A DNA stretch of 64,000 bases from Flavobacteriales bacterium (GTDB taxonomy: Bacteria > Bacteroidota > Bacteroidia > Flavobacteriales_D > Crocinitomicaceae). The position numbers were made by a program, and so were the translations under genes. Shown piece by piece: positions 18,023 through 27,609 of this stretch. The notes below the pieces were generated by a model. That model was not told the DNA's origin. It saw nothing but the letters and a program-made list of their open reading frames with translations, and ran no database searches. The stretch lies in the NCBI GenBank assembly GCA_947449575.1, contig CANFRV010000003.1:109891-173890 (forward strand). The letters are read 5' to 3'. Each line of letters starts with the position of its first letter. Position 1 is the stretch's first letter.

Positions 18023-19906
18023 TCATTTTTTGCTGAAGTATTCGCTTTGGTGAACGATTTTTTCTTCTAGTAATAAGTATTGCAAAGCTTCTTTCGTAGT
18101 ATCTGATTTGCCATTTAAACGTGCAATGATTTCATTGAACGACATAGGCGATTGCAACACAGAAAGAATCATTGTAGAAAGTTCTGCCACTGAATAATCG
18201 ATTTTTGTTCCGGCGACACAAACATCACATTTGCCGCATACGGTTGCTGTCTGTCCAAAATAAATTAATAATTGCGACAATCGACACGTTGGAATTTGCA
18301 AATAATCTACAGCTGCTTTTAGGCGTTTCTTGGCAAGTTCTTTTCTATTTTGATAGGCTTCTGGAGAAATGTGCAAATAATTATCGGGCATTCTCTCATG
18401 AATAAGAGTGACGGTTGGAAGACTAGATTGCCAGGTAATATCAATTACACCATATTGCTCTAGTTTCTGCAGTTGTTGTGTGATATTTTGCGTTGTTGTT
18501 TTTAAACGTTTGGCAAACTCGGTTTCATTTATTTCAAAAAATCTATCAAAAATACCGGGATAACTCCGGGATAAAAGCGTAATCAGCGCCGAAAGTTTTT
18601 CGTGTTTTATTTGAAAACTATATAATTGTGTATTACCAATGGCAATTTTCACGCGCGTAGGATTAAATACACTTTCAGTAAAAACTAAGTCATTGTTTAA
18701 TTCTAATATTTTCAATGAATGATAGGTATCAGAATTATTTAGATTAAATTTTTCAGTTAAATTCTTTATTTCAAAGGCATAGGTTTCCTCTTTTCCAGAG
18801 CCAAAAGCAATTTGTAAATGATTGCAAAGTGCGCCATACGTGTTTTTAATTGTTTGAATAGCAGGAAATTGCTTGTTTGTTTGGTCCGTTAATTGGGTCA
18901 CATCTTCACTTTCCCAAAAGACAATCGAACGCGCTGCTTCGCCATCTCTACCAGCTCTGCCAGCTTCTTGAAAATAAGCCTCTAAATTATTCGGGAATTC
19001 ATAATGAATAACAAATCTAACATTGGGTTTGTCAATGCCCATGCCAAATGCATTGGTTGCGACCATTATTTTAATTTTCCCATCTAACCAATGATCAAGC
19101 ATTAATTTTCGATCTTCCCGATTCATTCCTCCGTGGTATATTCCCACACTTATTTTTGACGCATGTAAGAGACGCGCAATATCCTTCACACTCTTTCTTG
19201 TTTGACAATAAATGATCCCTGTATTCTCCTTGTTGTTTTCACAAAATTGAAGAATTTGAGTTGACTTATTAACTACCTGAATCACTTCGTAGGCTAAATT
19301 TTCGCGTATAAAAGAACCTTCGAAAATAGTTTCATTATTCAGCTTCAATTGGGCGACAATATCTTTTTGAACTTCTTTTGTCGCAGTTGCAGTTAAGGCA
19401 ATAATTGGGACATTGGGATGAATTTCTCGAAGTTCAGCAATATCACGATAGGAAGGACGGAAATCATGGCCCCATTCCGAGATACAATGCGCTTCATCGA
19501 CCACAATCAATCCAATGTTCATTAATTTAAAACGCTCAATAAATAATTTTGATTTCAAGCGTTCAGGAGAGGTGTATAAAAAATCAAGACCACCAAATCT
19601 AGCATTGTCCAAAGTGATGTCGATTTCTCTATAACTCATTCCACTAATAATTTCCTTGGCTCTAATTCCTTTATTGGTCAGGTTTTTCACTTGATCCTGC
19701 ATCAAAGCAATCAGCGGAGATATGACAATCGTTAAGCCTTCTCTCGCAAGTCCAGGTATTTGAAAGCAAATCGATTTTCCACCACCGGTAGGAAGTAAAG
19801 CAAGAGTATCGTGCCCATAGATGGCATTATCAACAATCTCTTCCTGCAATGGACGGAAAATGTCAAAACCCCAATACTTTAGTAATATCTCTTTGCTTTT
19901 TTCCAT
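18023..19906 (-). CDS. recQ: ATP-dependent DNA helicase RecQ family
   Basis: A 627-residue RecQ helicase: motif I TGGGKSIC (about 41-48), DEAH box [19 protein letters not shown], motif [12 protein letters not shown], and a RecQ-C-terminal zinc-binding segment with four Cys ([11 protein letters not shown] followed by CGKCDVC). It lacks an obvious HRDC domain, as in many shorter Bacteroidota RecQ paralogues. It unwinds DNA 3'-5' in recombination repair. It converges on the LexA-like regulator with 7 nt between the stop codons. Confidence 0.95.
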   Translation of the reverse strand: MEKSKEILLKYWGFDIFRPLQEEIVDNAIYGHDTLALLPTGGGKSICFQIPGLAREGLTIVISPLIALMQDQVKNLTNKGIRAKEIISGMSYREIDITLDNARFGGLDFLYTSPERLKSKLFIERFKLMNIGLIVVDEAHCISEWGHDFRPSYRDIAELREIHPNVPIIALTATATKEVQKDIVAQLKLNNETIFEGSFIRENLAYEVIQVVNKSTQILQFCENNKENTGIIYCQTRKSVKDIARLLHASKISVGIYHGGMNREDRKLMLDHWLDGKIKIMVATNAFGMGIDKPNVRFVIHYEFPNNLEAYFQEAGRAGRDGEAARSIVFWESEDVTQLTDQTNKQFPAIQTIKNTYGALCNHLQIAFGSGKEETYAFEIKNLTEKFNLNNSDTYHSLKILELNNDLVFTESVFNPTRVKIAIGNTQLYSFQIKHEKLSALITLLSRSYPGIFDRFFEINETEFAKRLKTTTQNITQQLQKLEQYGVIDITWQSSLPTVTLIHERMPDNYLHISPEAYQNRKELAKKRLKAAVDYLQIPTCRLSQLLIYFGQTATVCGKCDVCVAGTKIDYSVAELSTMILSVLQSPMSFNEIIARLNGKSDTTKEALQYLLLEEKIVHQSEYFSKK

Positions 19907-19993
19907 GCAGGAATTTTAGTTTAATAGGTCAAAATTAAAGAAATTTATTTTGATGAATCTAAAAAAAGATTAGAAACACTCAATGTTTCTATT

Positions 19994-20001
19994 TATATTC
20001 G
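19994..20001 (+). promoter_or_regulatory. Possible variant -7 box (TATATTCG) of ilvE
   Basis: A TAnnTTTG-like element with C for the third T, 21 nt before the ilvE start. The same TTCG variant stands before the genes at 23965 and 44739. Weak evidence on its own. Confidence 0.4.
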
Positions 20002-20022
20002 CGGTACTCAAAAATTAAGAAT

Positions 20023-21093
20023 ATGTTAAATGACACTACAAAAATGAAAATAACTTTAACAGCAAAGTCACATATAAATGATGTTGACTGGGATAACATC
20101 CCTTTTGGTAGAGTTTTTTCTGATCATATGTTGGTAATGGATTATGCTAATGGAGCATGGAAACAGCCCGAAATATTGCCATTTGGTAATTTAACATTAA
20201 GTCCTGCAACTTCTGCTATACATTATGGACAATCGATATTTGAAGGAATGAAAGCCAATAAAGCATCGAACGGAGATGTGTTTATGTTTCGTCCTGAAAT
20301 GAATGCGAAAAGATTCAATGAATCTTGCGAACGTATGTGCATGCCTACGATACCTGAAGAAACATTTGTTGAATTAATTAGAAGATTGGTTGATTTGGAG
20401 CGTGATTGGATTTCTACAAAACCAGACTATTCACTATATATTCGTCCATTTATTTTCGCAACGGATGATTTTATTGGTGTAAAACCTTCAGAAACATATA
20501 AGTTTGTCATTTTCACCTGTCCAGTTGGAACCTATTACACGGAACCAGTAAGCGTAAAAATAGAAGAATATTATACAAGAGCAGCATCAGGTGGAGTTGG
20601 TATCGCTAAAACAGCAGGAAATTATGCTGCAGCTTTATATCCAGCGAAGCAAGGACAATTGCAAGGTTTCCACCAATTAGTTTGGACGGATGCAAAAGAG
20701 CATAAGTACATAGAGGAATCTGGTACAATGAATATTTTATTTGTGATAAACGGCGTTTTAGTTACTCCATCAGAAGAATCGGATACGATTTTAAAAGGAA
20801 CAACAAAACGGGCTGTATTGCAAATTGCAGAGAGTTGGGGAATGAAAGTGGAAGAACGCAAAGTGTCAGTTGAAGAAGTTGTTACTGGAATTAAAAATGG
20901 TTCAGTATCAGAAGCATTTGGAGCAGGAACAGCAGCTACGATAGCGCACATTGTAAAACTTGGATTCCGTGATGAAGTATTGGATTTACCAACGATTGAA
21001 TCTAGAACTTTCTCAAATAAAGTGAAAAAATATTTAGATGATTTAAAATCAGGAAATGTGGAAGATAGCTTCGGATGGCTAATGAAAGTATAA
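20023..21093 (+). CDS. ilvE: Branched-chain amino acid aminotransferase
   Basis: A 356-residue class IV aminotransferase. It shows the YGQSIFEGMKA active-site entrance, the YIRPF segment, the PLP-lysine region GGVGIAKTAGNYAA, and the EESGTMNILFV strand. It transfers amino groups between glutamate and branched-chain 2-oxoacids in leucine, isoleucine and valine metabolism; it is the longer (eukaryote-like, type II) form common in Bacteroidota. A second in-frame ATG 21 nt downstream could be the true start. A strong terminator follows. Confidence 0.96.
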   Translation: MLNDTTKMKITLTAKSHINDVDWDNIPFGRVFSDHMLVMDYANGAWKQPEILPFGNLTLSPATSAIHYGQSIFEGMKANKASNGDVFMFRPEMNAKRFNESCERMCMPTIPEETFVELIRRLVDLERDWISTKPDYSLYIRPFIFATDDFIGVKPSETYKFVIFTCPVGTYYTEPVSVKIEEYYTRAASGGVGIAKTAGNYAAALYPAKQGQLQGFHQLVWTDAKEHKYIEESGTMNILFVINGVLVTPSEESDTILKGTTKRAVLQIAESWGMKVEERKVSVEEVVTGIKNGSVSEAFGAGTAATIAHIVKLGFRDEVLDLPTIESRTFSNKVKKYLDDLKSGNVEDSFGWLMKV

Positions 21094-21113
21094 CTTTAAA
21101 GAAAAAAATAGTG

Positions 21114-21145
21114 AAGCTTCTTGAAAATTCAGGAAGCTTTTTTTA
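21114..21145 (+). terminator. Intrinsic terminator of ilvE
   Basis: A 12-bp stem with core AAGCTTC / GAAGCTT and a short AA loop is followed by seven T, about 20 nt after the ilvE stop. Confidence 0.9.
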
Positions 21146-21226
21146 TGGAATTTTTCTCCGATTCCATCTTAGTAGTAAAAAAAAGAGATTGTCAACATCT
21201 TCGAAGATAGTATCAGTGAAGATCTT

Positions 21227-21234
21227 TAAATTTG
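21227..21234 (+). promoter_or_regulatory. -7 box (TAAATTTG) of the 21239 gene
   Basis: A TAnnTTTG element ending 4 nt before the ATG, so the mRNA would be leaderless. Confidence 0.55.
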
Positions 21235-21238
21235 TCGT

Positions 21239-22597
21239 ATGAAGATACTTTTATTTATTATTTTGTGTAGTTTTTCATTCCATTCGAATGCTCAACAATC
21301 AGCTGTGATAAAAGGGGTTTTGAAAGATAAATTGGATGGAAAACCGATACCAAATGCCGCAGTTTCAATTTTACTTGATAGTATTACGTACTCTGCAATC
21401 ACTCAACAACGAGGTTTTTTCATTCTCGATTGCCCAAAATCTGCCAAGTATTCTATAAAAGTAGAACATGAATTGTATAATGATTATGAGGAAACTATTT
21501 TTTCTGCAGAAAAGAAAGACACGAGTGAGATAAGTATCTCTATGACTAGAGCTAAATTTTTGGACACTTTTACCTTAATTGCCCCAGGTGTTCCTAAAAA
21601 AGTATTTGGAGATTCTATATTGAGTGTAGCTGATTTTGAAGTGCTAAAAGATGGTAGAATCGTTTTATTGACTTATCCAAAAAGATTGAATAAAGGCAGT
21701 GAATTGTTGCTATGGGATCAGAATTCAATTGTAAGCAGAAAAAAGGTTGAAGGATTAGCGGAAGAGTTAGTCAGAGATTACCGAGGAAATGCTCATGTGA
21801 TATGCAAAGAAAAAGTATTTGGCGTGCATGTAGCGGAAAATGATTTTTCATTGAGTGTATTAGAGAAAGAATATTTTAAAAAGTATTTGTCCCCCATTTT
21901 AGATACCAATAAATCAATCTTATTTTTCTCTAATTTTAACAAAGATTATCCCTCTTTCAATTATTACAGTTATGATCAATTGGATTCCACCTACACTAAA
22001 ATAATTGAAATCACAGATGATTTAATGATGGAATTATATCGCTCAGAATATAAATGGGTCGACGTGAGAACGAAATTATGGGCGAAAAACCAAGAGTTAA
22101 AAACAGGAATAGATGCCGAAATTTGGGTTGGAGCGAATTATTTTACGCAGTCTGTTTATTATAAACAATTATACGCGCCGATGTTTCACAGGAATGACAC
22201 TCTGTTTGTATTTGATTATTACAAAGATCAGTTGCGTAGGTTCAATCAAAAAGGGGAATTGATAGATAGTATCGCCATTTATCATCATTATTATCCAAAA
22301 GATTCAGGGTGGAAAAAGAACTTAATTCAAGACCAAGTTACAGGACAGATTTATGCAGTGATGGAACTTGCAGGCTACAGTTATATAAGGCATCTTGATA
22401 CAGAGACAGGGAAATTGGGCGATAAAATTCAATTAGAATTTCGATATGCAGAAAAAATCGAAATCAATGATAATTCAGTCTACTATATTTACAGACCATT
22501 TGAGTCGGTGCAGAAAAAGTTTTTATACAAAGAAAAACTTCCTTTTAATTTTGAACAGGGCAGAGTTCCAGCTGGAGATCACATAAAAAGCAATTGA
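21239..22597 (+). CDS. Secreted protein with carboxypeptidase-regulatory-like domain
   Basis: A 452-residue exported protein: a signal peptide (about 1-19, ending NAQ) is followed by a carboxypeptidase-regulatory-like beta sandwich (about 22-105, with GVLKDKLDGKPIPNAAVSI). The rest is beta-rich and probably propeller-like, with repeated strand pairs, but I recognise no catalytic motif. Domains of this kind are common in Bacteroidota envelope proteins. It stands alone with its own promoter. Function unknown. Confidence 0.75.
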   Translation: MKILLFIILCSFSFHSNAQQSAVIKGVLKDKLDGKPIPNAAVSILLDSITYSAITQQRGFFILDCPKSAKYSIKVEHELYNDYEETIFSAEKKDTSEISISMTRAKFLDTFTLIAPGVPKKVFGDSILSVADFEVLKDGRIVLLTYPKRLNKGSELLLWDQNSIVSRKKVEGLAEELVRDYRGNAHVICKEKVFGVHVAENDFSLSVLEKEYFKKYLSPILDTNKSILFFSNFNKDYPSFNYYSYDQLDSTYTKIIEITDDLMMELYRSEYKWVDVRTKLWAKNQELKTGIDAEIWVGANYFTQSVYYKQLYAPMFHRNDTLFVFDYYKDQLRRFNQKGELIDSIAIYHHYYPKDSGWKKNLIQDQVTGQIYAVMELAGYSYIRHLDTETGKLGDKIQLEFRYAEKIEINDNSVYYIYRPFESVQKKFLYKEKLPFNFEQGRVPAGDHIKSN

Positions 22598-22611
22598 AAA
22601 CAAAGTGTTTA

Positions 22612-23568
22612 TCACTTCATTATCACTTGTATTGAAACAGGTAAATGATCAGAATATCCTCCTAAATAATCCTTTCCATACGTTCTAAAAGGAACTTTGG
22701 AACCTTTGTATTCAGTAATTAAGAAATCAAACGAATGAATATTACCTGAATCCTTTACGATTTTCATACCTTTCTGAGTAAATAAGGAAGGTGAAACCAT
22801 TATATGATCAATAATTTCCCATTCATTTTTGTAGGAATAAGAGCCGCCAAATTCACCAGATTTAGATGAAATCATAGGCGTTAATTTTTCGCTAACCATT
22901 TGAGGAGCTTTATCTTGCGGGTGATCATTTAAATCACCCATAAAAATAATTTTTGTATTCTTATTAATCAGCATGAGAGAATCAATGAATTTTCTGGCAG
23001 CGGTTGCAGCGATAATTCGATTCCCTTCACTTTCTTTTTCGCCAGATCTTCTACTTGGCCAATGGTTTACCATGGCATAAAATACATCTTTTCCTTTTTT
23101 GAATTTTGCCCACACGATGTCTCTTGTCGCAGAATATGCTGTATCAGGAAGTGTATATCGTAAAAATCCGGATTCAACAACTTTAAATGTTGAGCTATCA
23201 TATATCATTGCAACGTCAACTCCTCTTGCGTCAGGACTATCATAATGCACGACGCCATATTTATTTTTCATTCTTTCAGAATGTGCAACGATATCGCGAA
23301 CCACAGTTGCGTTTTCAATTTCTACTACTCCAATAATTAATGGCGCATTTAATTGATTAAAAACCTTATTAATGTGTTCTATTTTTTCAAAATACTTTGC
23401 AGAATTCCATTCATTTTTTCCTGAAGGTAAAAATTCACTGTCATCTTTTTTTGGGTCATCGATTGTGTCGAATAAATTTTCCACATTGTAGCATAAGATA
23501 GAACGCTCATTTTGACTAAATAACAGGGTCTGAATTACAATGAAAAGTAGCAGGAGAGAATGTTTCAT
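22612..23568 (-). CDS. Secreted endonuclease/exonuclease/phosphatase family protein
   Basis: A 318-residue protein with a signal peptide (about 1-18) and the EEP fold motifs in order: NVENLFDTID, a metal-binding Glu in VVEIEN, NHWPSRRSG, the GDLNDHP motif and the terminal SDHLPV catalytic His. Relatives hydrolyse phosphodiester bonds in nucleic acids or phospholipids; export suggests extracellular nucleic acid degradation, which is inference. It is a single gene, followed closely by the convergent end of the 21239 gene. Confidence 0.88.
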   Translation of the reverse strand: MKHSLLLLFIVIQTLLFSQNERSILCYNVENLFDTIDDPKKDDSEFLPSGKNEWNSAKYFEKIEHINKVFNQLNAPLIIGVVEIENATVVRDIVAHSERMKNKYGVVHYDSPDARGVDVAMIYDSSTFKVVESGFLRYTLPDTAYSATRDIVWAKFKKGKDVFYAMVNHWPSRRSGEKESEGNRIIAATAARKFIDSLMLINKNTKIIFMGDLNDHPQDKAPQMVSEKLTPMISSKSGEFGGSYSYKNEWEIIDHIMVSPSLFTQKGMKIVKDSGNIHSFDFLITEYKGSKVPFRTYGKDYLGGYSDHLPVSIQVIMK

Positions 23569-23624
23569 AGAATTATTTTTAAAGCATAAAATTAGAAAAA
23601 AAATAGGAAGATTTGGTCAAAATG

Positions 23625-23690
23625 AAAAATGGAGAAAAGACGGGCGTCCTTTCTCCATTCTTTAATCAACCTAACCTAACCACCTAAATC
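23625..23690 (-). ncRNA. Candidate small RNA, copy 3 of a four-member set
   Basis: A short minus-strand unit of about 65 nt. A full promoter lies just upstream. The transcript would begin with a 29-nt block (23662-23690) identical to that of the copy at 26.5 kb, including the shared decamer AGGTTAGGTT (complement of 23668-23677), and end in a 13-bp hairpin with loop GCCC plus a T run (23625-23658). It lies between the nuclease and the vWA membrane gene. No family known to me matches. A 13-codon ORF across the hairpin exists but is probably incidental. Confidence 0.75.
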
Positions 23691-23694
23691 AAGA

Positions 23695-23725
23695 CAAATG
23701 TAGATGATATTAGTTAGTTGTGCAA
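23695..23725 (-). promoter_or_regulatory. Promoter of candidate small RNA copy 3
   Basis: On the minus strand a TTG at 23725-23723, a 20-nt spacer and TACATTTG at 23702-23695 match the Bacteroidota -33/-7 arrangement. Confidence 0.7.
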
Positions 23726-23964
23726 CTTTTTTTTCACAAAAAAATATAAAAAATCATGTATTATTTCAGTAGCTCACTACTAAATCGTTTAGTTCTATCA
23801 CATCATTTCTAAAAATAAAATCACAATCAATTACAAAAAACGAAATTTTGTTGTTAATGACTTAGAAGAAATTGCGTTTATCCTGTTATTTTCATTTTTT
23901 TGATGGTTTTTAAACGAACTAAATAATAATTGCTGCTTATATTTTATTAATTTCGTACACGAAT

Positions 23965-26046
23965 ATGCGTTTTGTTTCAGATATATCTTTGTGGTTCTTA
24001 TTGCCTTGGTTGGCAGTATCAATAGGACTTTCTTTTTATTTATATAAAAATGAGGCTTGGTGTGCTGAGTTAAAAAAAACATGGCGGTTCGTTCTAAAAG
24101 GATTAAGAGCTTTCGGGTTATTTTTAATTGGTGTATTATTGTTTGGGTTATTATTTGAAGCAGTAAATTACCGTGTAGAAAAGCCTGTTTTCATTACTTT
24201 GATCGATAATTCTTCTTCTATGAAGAATTATAAAGATAGTTTAGAAGTTGAACAAAAAATCAAGAATTTTGAACAAAACATGAGAGCACAATATGGCTCA
24301 AGATTTGATTTTGTTCAATATACGGTCGGATCTGATGTACTTGAAAACGGTCAATTAAATTTTAAAGAGGGTAATTCGTCTTTAGCAGAAGGGTTTGAAG
24401 CAATTCACACAAACTATAATAATCGAAATATTGGAGGAATAGCTTTCTTTTCAGATGGAAATTTTAATAAAGGATCCAATCCTATTTATAGTGCAGAGAA
24501 AATTAATTTAACGCCAATTTTCACTGTAGGAGTAGGGGATACGATTCCAAAACGAGATCAGTATATTAAAGATGTTGCGAGCAATGAAATAGCATTTTTA
24601 AAAAATAAGTTCCCTGTTGAAATTGATGTGGAAGCAAATAAGATGGGAAAATCCAATGCCACGGTCACGATTTCAAATAATGGCGTGCAAGTTGCTTCTC
24701 AAAACGTTAATTTTTCAGATGGAAATTATGATTATCGGCATGTATCGTTTCTTCTTGATGCAACTAAAGTAGGATATCAGCAATATACTGTAACGATTTC
24801 GAAAGGAACAGCAGAATATAATTATTCTAATAATGTGCGGCAGTTTTATATTGAGATCCTCGATTCTAGAAGTAAGGTTTTATTGTTGGCAGGGGCTCCG
24901 CATCCGGATGTTTCCGCTTTGAAAAGTGTCATTGAAAAGGATGAGAATTTAGAAGTGTCGTCAAAGCTTTCTGCAAGTTGGGATCGAGATTTGAAAAATG
25001 TAGATTTGATTATTTGGCATGAGCCAGGAATTCAATTTAATGAGGATATTTTAAGAAAAATTGAAGCATCAAAAATCCCTGTTTTGTATGCTATTGGACC
25101 AAATACGAGTAATTCAATAATTCAAAAGTTGTCACTCGGTATTTCTGCTAGTAACGGTAATCAAACAGATGAAGTACAAGCAAAATTAAATGCAGGCTTT
25201 CAACAATTCGAAGTTTCTTCGGAATTGCAAACTGCCTTAAATTTCTTTCCTCCATTGCTTGTTAAGTTTGGCGAAGTAAAGTTATCAGCAGGAAATGAAG
25301 TCATGTTATATCAACGAATTGGCGCAATACAAAAGAAGGAGCCATTACTCTTTTTTGGATCGAAAAACAATGTGAAATACGGTGTATTATTTGGTGAGGG
25401 AATTTGGAGATGGAAAATGAATGAATATGTTCGTCTCGGTGATCAAAAGAATTTTACGGAGCTAATTCAGAAGATTACTCAATTTTTAGTTGTAAAACAG
25501 AATACATCTGCTCTTCGCGTAACAACTCCAAAACGTTTTAATAGAGATGAAGATATACTAATAAAAGCTGAATTTTACAATGCTTCACTAGAATTGATTA
25601 CTACGCCAGTGATTGATTTTACATTGAAGAACGAAAAAGACAAAATACAAAAACATCAATTTGGTGTGACAGGTAATTTCTATAAGTTATCTCTAGGGAA
25701 ATTAAAACCAGGAAAATACGAATGGACAGCGAAATGTCAATTTAATGGAAAAAACTACTCTAAAGGAGGTGTTTTTGTGGTAGAGGATATTCAGTTAGAA
25801 AGTGTTGATACACGAGCAAATCATACCTTATTAAATCAAATAGCAACAGGTTCTAATGGTAAATTCTATCCACTGTCAAAGTGCGACCAACTTTTAAAAG
25901 ATATTGGCGCTAGAAAGGATATTGTGGACATGAGTTATCGAGAAGCTTCTTTTAACGATTTAATAGATTATAAGTGGCTTTTCTTCTTACTAATAATTGT
26001 TTTTGGTTTAGAATGGTTTCTACGCCGTTGGTTTGGTGCTTATTAA
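23965..26046 (+). CDS. Membrane protein with vWA-like periplasmic region
   Basis: A 693-residue protein: two N-terminal membrane helices (about 7-25 and 42-64), a vWA-like domain starting with the metal-site motif DNSSS (about 81-85), two long beta-rich segments, and one C-terminal helix (about 670-690) with a basic tail. The layout resembles Bacteroidota proteins with BatA/BatB-like topology that are often annotated as hypothetical. A periplasmic scaffold or sensor role is a guess. A TAATTTCG box 9 nt before the ATG may be its promoter. Confidence 0.8.
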   Translation: MRFVSDISLWFLLPWLAVSIGLSFYLYKNEAWCAELKKTWRFVLKGLRAFGLFLIGVLLFGLLFEAVNYRVEKPVFITLIDNSSSMKNYKDSLEVEQKIKNFEQNMRAQYGSRFDFVQYTVGSDVLENGQLNFKEGNSSLAEGFEAIHTNYNNRNIGGIAFFSDGNFNKGSNPIYSAEKINLTPIFTVGVGDTIPKRDQYIKDVASNEIAFLKNKFPVEIDVEANKMGKSNATVTISNNGVQVASQNVNFSDGNYDYRHVSFLLDATKVGYQQYTVTISKGTAEYNYSNNVRQFYIEILDSRSKVLLLAGAPHPDVSALKSVIEKDENLEVSSKLSASWDRDLKNVDLIIWHEPGIQFNEDILRKIEASKIPVLYAIGPNTSNSIIQKLSLGISASNGNQTDEVQAKLNAGFQQFEVSSELQTALNFFPPLLVKFGEVKLSAGNEVMLYQRIGAIQKKEPLLFFGSKNNVKYGVLFGEGIWRWKMNEYVRLGDQKNFTELIQKITQFLVVKQNTSALRVTTPKRFNRDEDILIKAEFYNASLELITTPVIDFTLKNEKDKIQKHQFGVTGNFYKLSLGKLKPGKYEWTAKCQFNGKNYSKGGVFVVEDIQLESVDTRANHTLLNQIATGSNGKFYPLSKCDQLLKDIGARKDIVDMSYREASFNDLIDYKWLFFLLIIVFGLEWFLRRWFGAY

Positions 26047-26329
26047 TCTGCATTACACTTACTTTCTCTCTTATTGTTTATTTTTTTGAATTTGGCTTTG
26101 GATCAATACCAAAAGTTGTGGACTAATTTAAAATATCAAAAAAAAATCGTTATTACTTATTTTAATTTCGAAGTGAACTTGAAATGGTCTTTCCACAGAA
26201 TTAGTTGTAAATTTTTCCGTAATCGCGTTTCGCTTTTTCAGCGAAAAAAAGCGTGAAGGAAAGTATTTACATACGGTTTTACGAAATGGAATGGAGTAAA
26301 AAATTCCTTGGAAAGATCCTTGATTTTTG

Positions 26330-26355
26330 CTTACTTTTCATCAAGGAAAAGTAAG
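26330..26355. repeat. Perfect 10-bp inverted repeat
   Basis: CTTACTTTTC and GAAAAGTAAG flank a 6-nt loop. Hairpins of this composition recur between genes in Bacteroidota genomes. There is no T run for either strand, so it is probably not a simple terminator. Confidence 0.75.
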
Positions 26356-26447
26356 AGAATAATAATAGAAGTAGATTTGAGGATTAGATGAGGGTACTAG
26401 ATTTGAAAGATATCGTTATAGCTTCACAGAAATATATAATGACCAGC

Positions 26448-26475
26448 GGTTTTGTAGGATATCCTGCAAGAAACC
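26448..26475. repeat. Palindrome centred on AGGATATCCT
   Basis: A 10-bp perfect palindrome (26456-26465) sits within a longer imperfect one, GGTTT...AAACC, just beyond the end of candidate small RNA copy 4. It could be a protein-binding site or a remnant of a repeat element. Confidence 0.65.
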
Positions 26476-26483
26476 AGTGCTTT

Positions 26484-26553
26484 AAAAAAAATGGAGAAAA
26501 GACGGGCGTCTTTCCTCCATTTCATTAATCAACCTAACCTAACCACCTAAATC
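26484..26553 (-). ncRNA. Candidate small RNA, copy 4 of a four-member set
   Basis: A minus-strand unit of about 70 nt, close to the copy at 23.6 kb. The 29-nt block 26525-26553 is identical to 23662-23690 and contains AGGTTAGGTT. The terminator hairpin (26491-26520) has the same GCCC loop and ends in seven or more T. A G-U wobble has moved to a different position in the stem compared with copy 3 while pairing is kept, which suggests selection on structure. It has its own promoter. Confidence 0.75.
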
Positions 26554-26557
26554 AGAA

Positions 26558-26588
26558 CAAATATATAACTTATTTTTAGTTCACCAAA
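26558..26588 (-). promoter_or_regulatory. Promoter of candidate small RNA copy 4
   Basis: On the minus strand TTTG at 26588-26585, a 19-nt spacer and TATATTTG at 26565-26558 give a near-ideal Bacteroidota promoter. Confidence 0.7.
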
Positions 26589-26712
26589 ATATTTACCAAG
26601 GTATTTACCATCTTTTCGATAAGGAATTTAAAAGGGTAGATAATCAACAAAAAAGAATAGATGAAACCAATATATTTTTTTGATATAATCTCAAGAAATA
26701 ACTGTTTTTAGT

Positions 26713-27192
26713 TTATTTCTTTCTAAAAGAGACGTATTTTTGAGTCAAATAACTAAAAATAACAATAATAAAAATCGTCACAATTTGACTCGGCATTGCC
26801 CACCAATGTAAAAGTTCAACAAAGATTTTTAATAAGCCATAATTAAGAAATGTAGCGAAAACCACAAAGTTGAAGTGACGGAAAAGTTGTTTTTTTCCTG
26901 GTAAATTACTGTCATGCCATACGATATACTTTGTAAAGAAAAATCCAATAGGAAATGTAATTAAAGTAGTTAAAAACATGGCGCCAATATGAGGTTTTAA
27001 GGTGATTAAATATAAATCAAGATCTTCTTTTTTTACGACATAATGAAAACAAATATAATACAAGAATAATCCGAATATTGTATTCCCGCCACCACAGGCT
27101 AAATAATGATACGTTTGTTTTTTGAAAAAGGGTTTGAAGAGTGGATAAAAAATATCCAAAAAACGAAATATAAATTGCTGTACTTTTTCCAT
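26713..27192 (-). CDS. GtrA family membrane protein
   Basis: A 159-residue protein with four membrane helices and the GtrA pattern: YLACGGGNTIFGLFLYY in the first helix and a C-terminal FSYLTQKYVSFRKK with the basic end typical of the family. GtrA-like proteins are thought to flip or hold polyprenyl-linked sugars in envelope polysaccharide modification. No glycosyltransferase is next to it. Its TATATTTG box lies 10 nt before the start codon. Confidence 0.9.
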   Translation of the reverse strand: MEKVQQFIFRFLDIFYPLFKPFFKKQTYHYLACGGGNTIFGLFLYYICFHYVVKKEDLDLYLITLKPHIGAMFLTTLITFPIGFFFTKYIVWHDSNLPGKKQLFRHFNFVVFATFLNYGLLKIFVELLHWWAMPSQIVTIFIIVIFSYLTQKYVSFRKK

Positions 27193-27202
27193 AATTTGAG
27201 TG

Positions 27203-27210
27203 CAAATATA
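27203..27210 (-). promoter_or_regulatory. -7 box (TATATTTG) of the gtrA-like gene
   Basis: A TAnnTTTG element on the minus strand, 10 nt before the start codon; at most a few leader bases are possible. Confidence 0.6.
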
Positions 27211-27323
27211 GATAAAAAAAAGTGAATCAAAATTCTTTTAAACGATATAAAAAGTATACTCATAATCACTTTTAGATAGGAATTTAAAAATATAAATAGA
27301 GAGCATATAATAATTTAAATATA

Positions 27324-27512
27324 ATGTCGTTAGGGTATTATAAGGAAAATAAATCTATTCGAAATATGGTAAAAATGTACATGGAAGACACTCAAATCAA
27401 AGAGTTAAAAATGAAACCTAAAAATGAAACATTAACTGCGATATTAAATTATAGCAAATCTTTAATGGTTAAAAAGGTCTTGGGTGAAAAAGTGATTATT
27501 CACCAAAATTAA
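27324..27512 (+). CDS. Small conserved-looking hypothetical protein
   Basis: A 62-residue basic protein with no membrane helix. The C-terminal half has a NETLTAILNYSKSLMV pattern that I associate with small unnamed Bacteroidota proteins. Support for a real gene comes from this pattern and from the strong bidirectional terminator about 40 nt after its stop. Function unknown. Confidence 0.6.
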   Translation: MSLGYYKENKSIRNMVKMYMEDTQIKELKMKPKNETLTAILNYSKSLMVKKVLGEKVIIHQN

Positions 27513-27550
27513 GAAACTTAGGTAGTTTCTAATGGTAGTTTAAACAAACG

Positions 27551-27577
27551 AAAAAGCCCTCACTCGAGGGCTTTTTT
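27551..27577. terminator. Bidirectional intrinsic terminator
   Basis: A perfect 10-bp stem AAAAGCCCTC / GAGGGCTTTT with an ACTC loop has T runs on both strands. It separates the convergent small gene at 27324 and the M13 peptidase gene. Confidence 0.93.
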
Positions 27578-27609
27578 ATTTTAAATCTATTTTAATTTCT
27601 TCTGACATA

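Larger units (their letters stand above)
26047..26483. other. Gene-free stretch with inverted repeats
   Basis: No credible gene. A 60-codon open frame at 26074-26256 is Lys/Phe-rich and lacks any family signature. The stretch holds a hairpin TTTCGCT-TTTTC-AGCGAAA near 26226-26246 and the two inverted repeats listed separately. It looks like eroded repeat DNA. Confidence 0.6.

Noticed and set aside
26074..26256. 60-codon open frame after the vWA membrane gene
   Set aside because: Low-complexity Lys/Phe composition, no family pattern, and it overlaps hairpin-rich repeat DNA.
23625..26520. 13-codon ORFs across the hairpins of small RNA copies 3 and 4 (MEKGRPSF, MEERRPSF)
   Set aside because: They arise from the terminator stem itself, which must be conserved for pairing; no ribosome site is visible. 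A leader peptide is not excluded but not supported.
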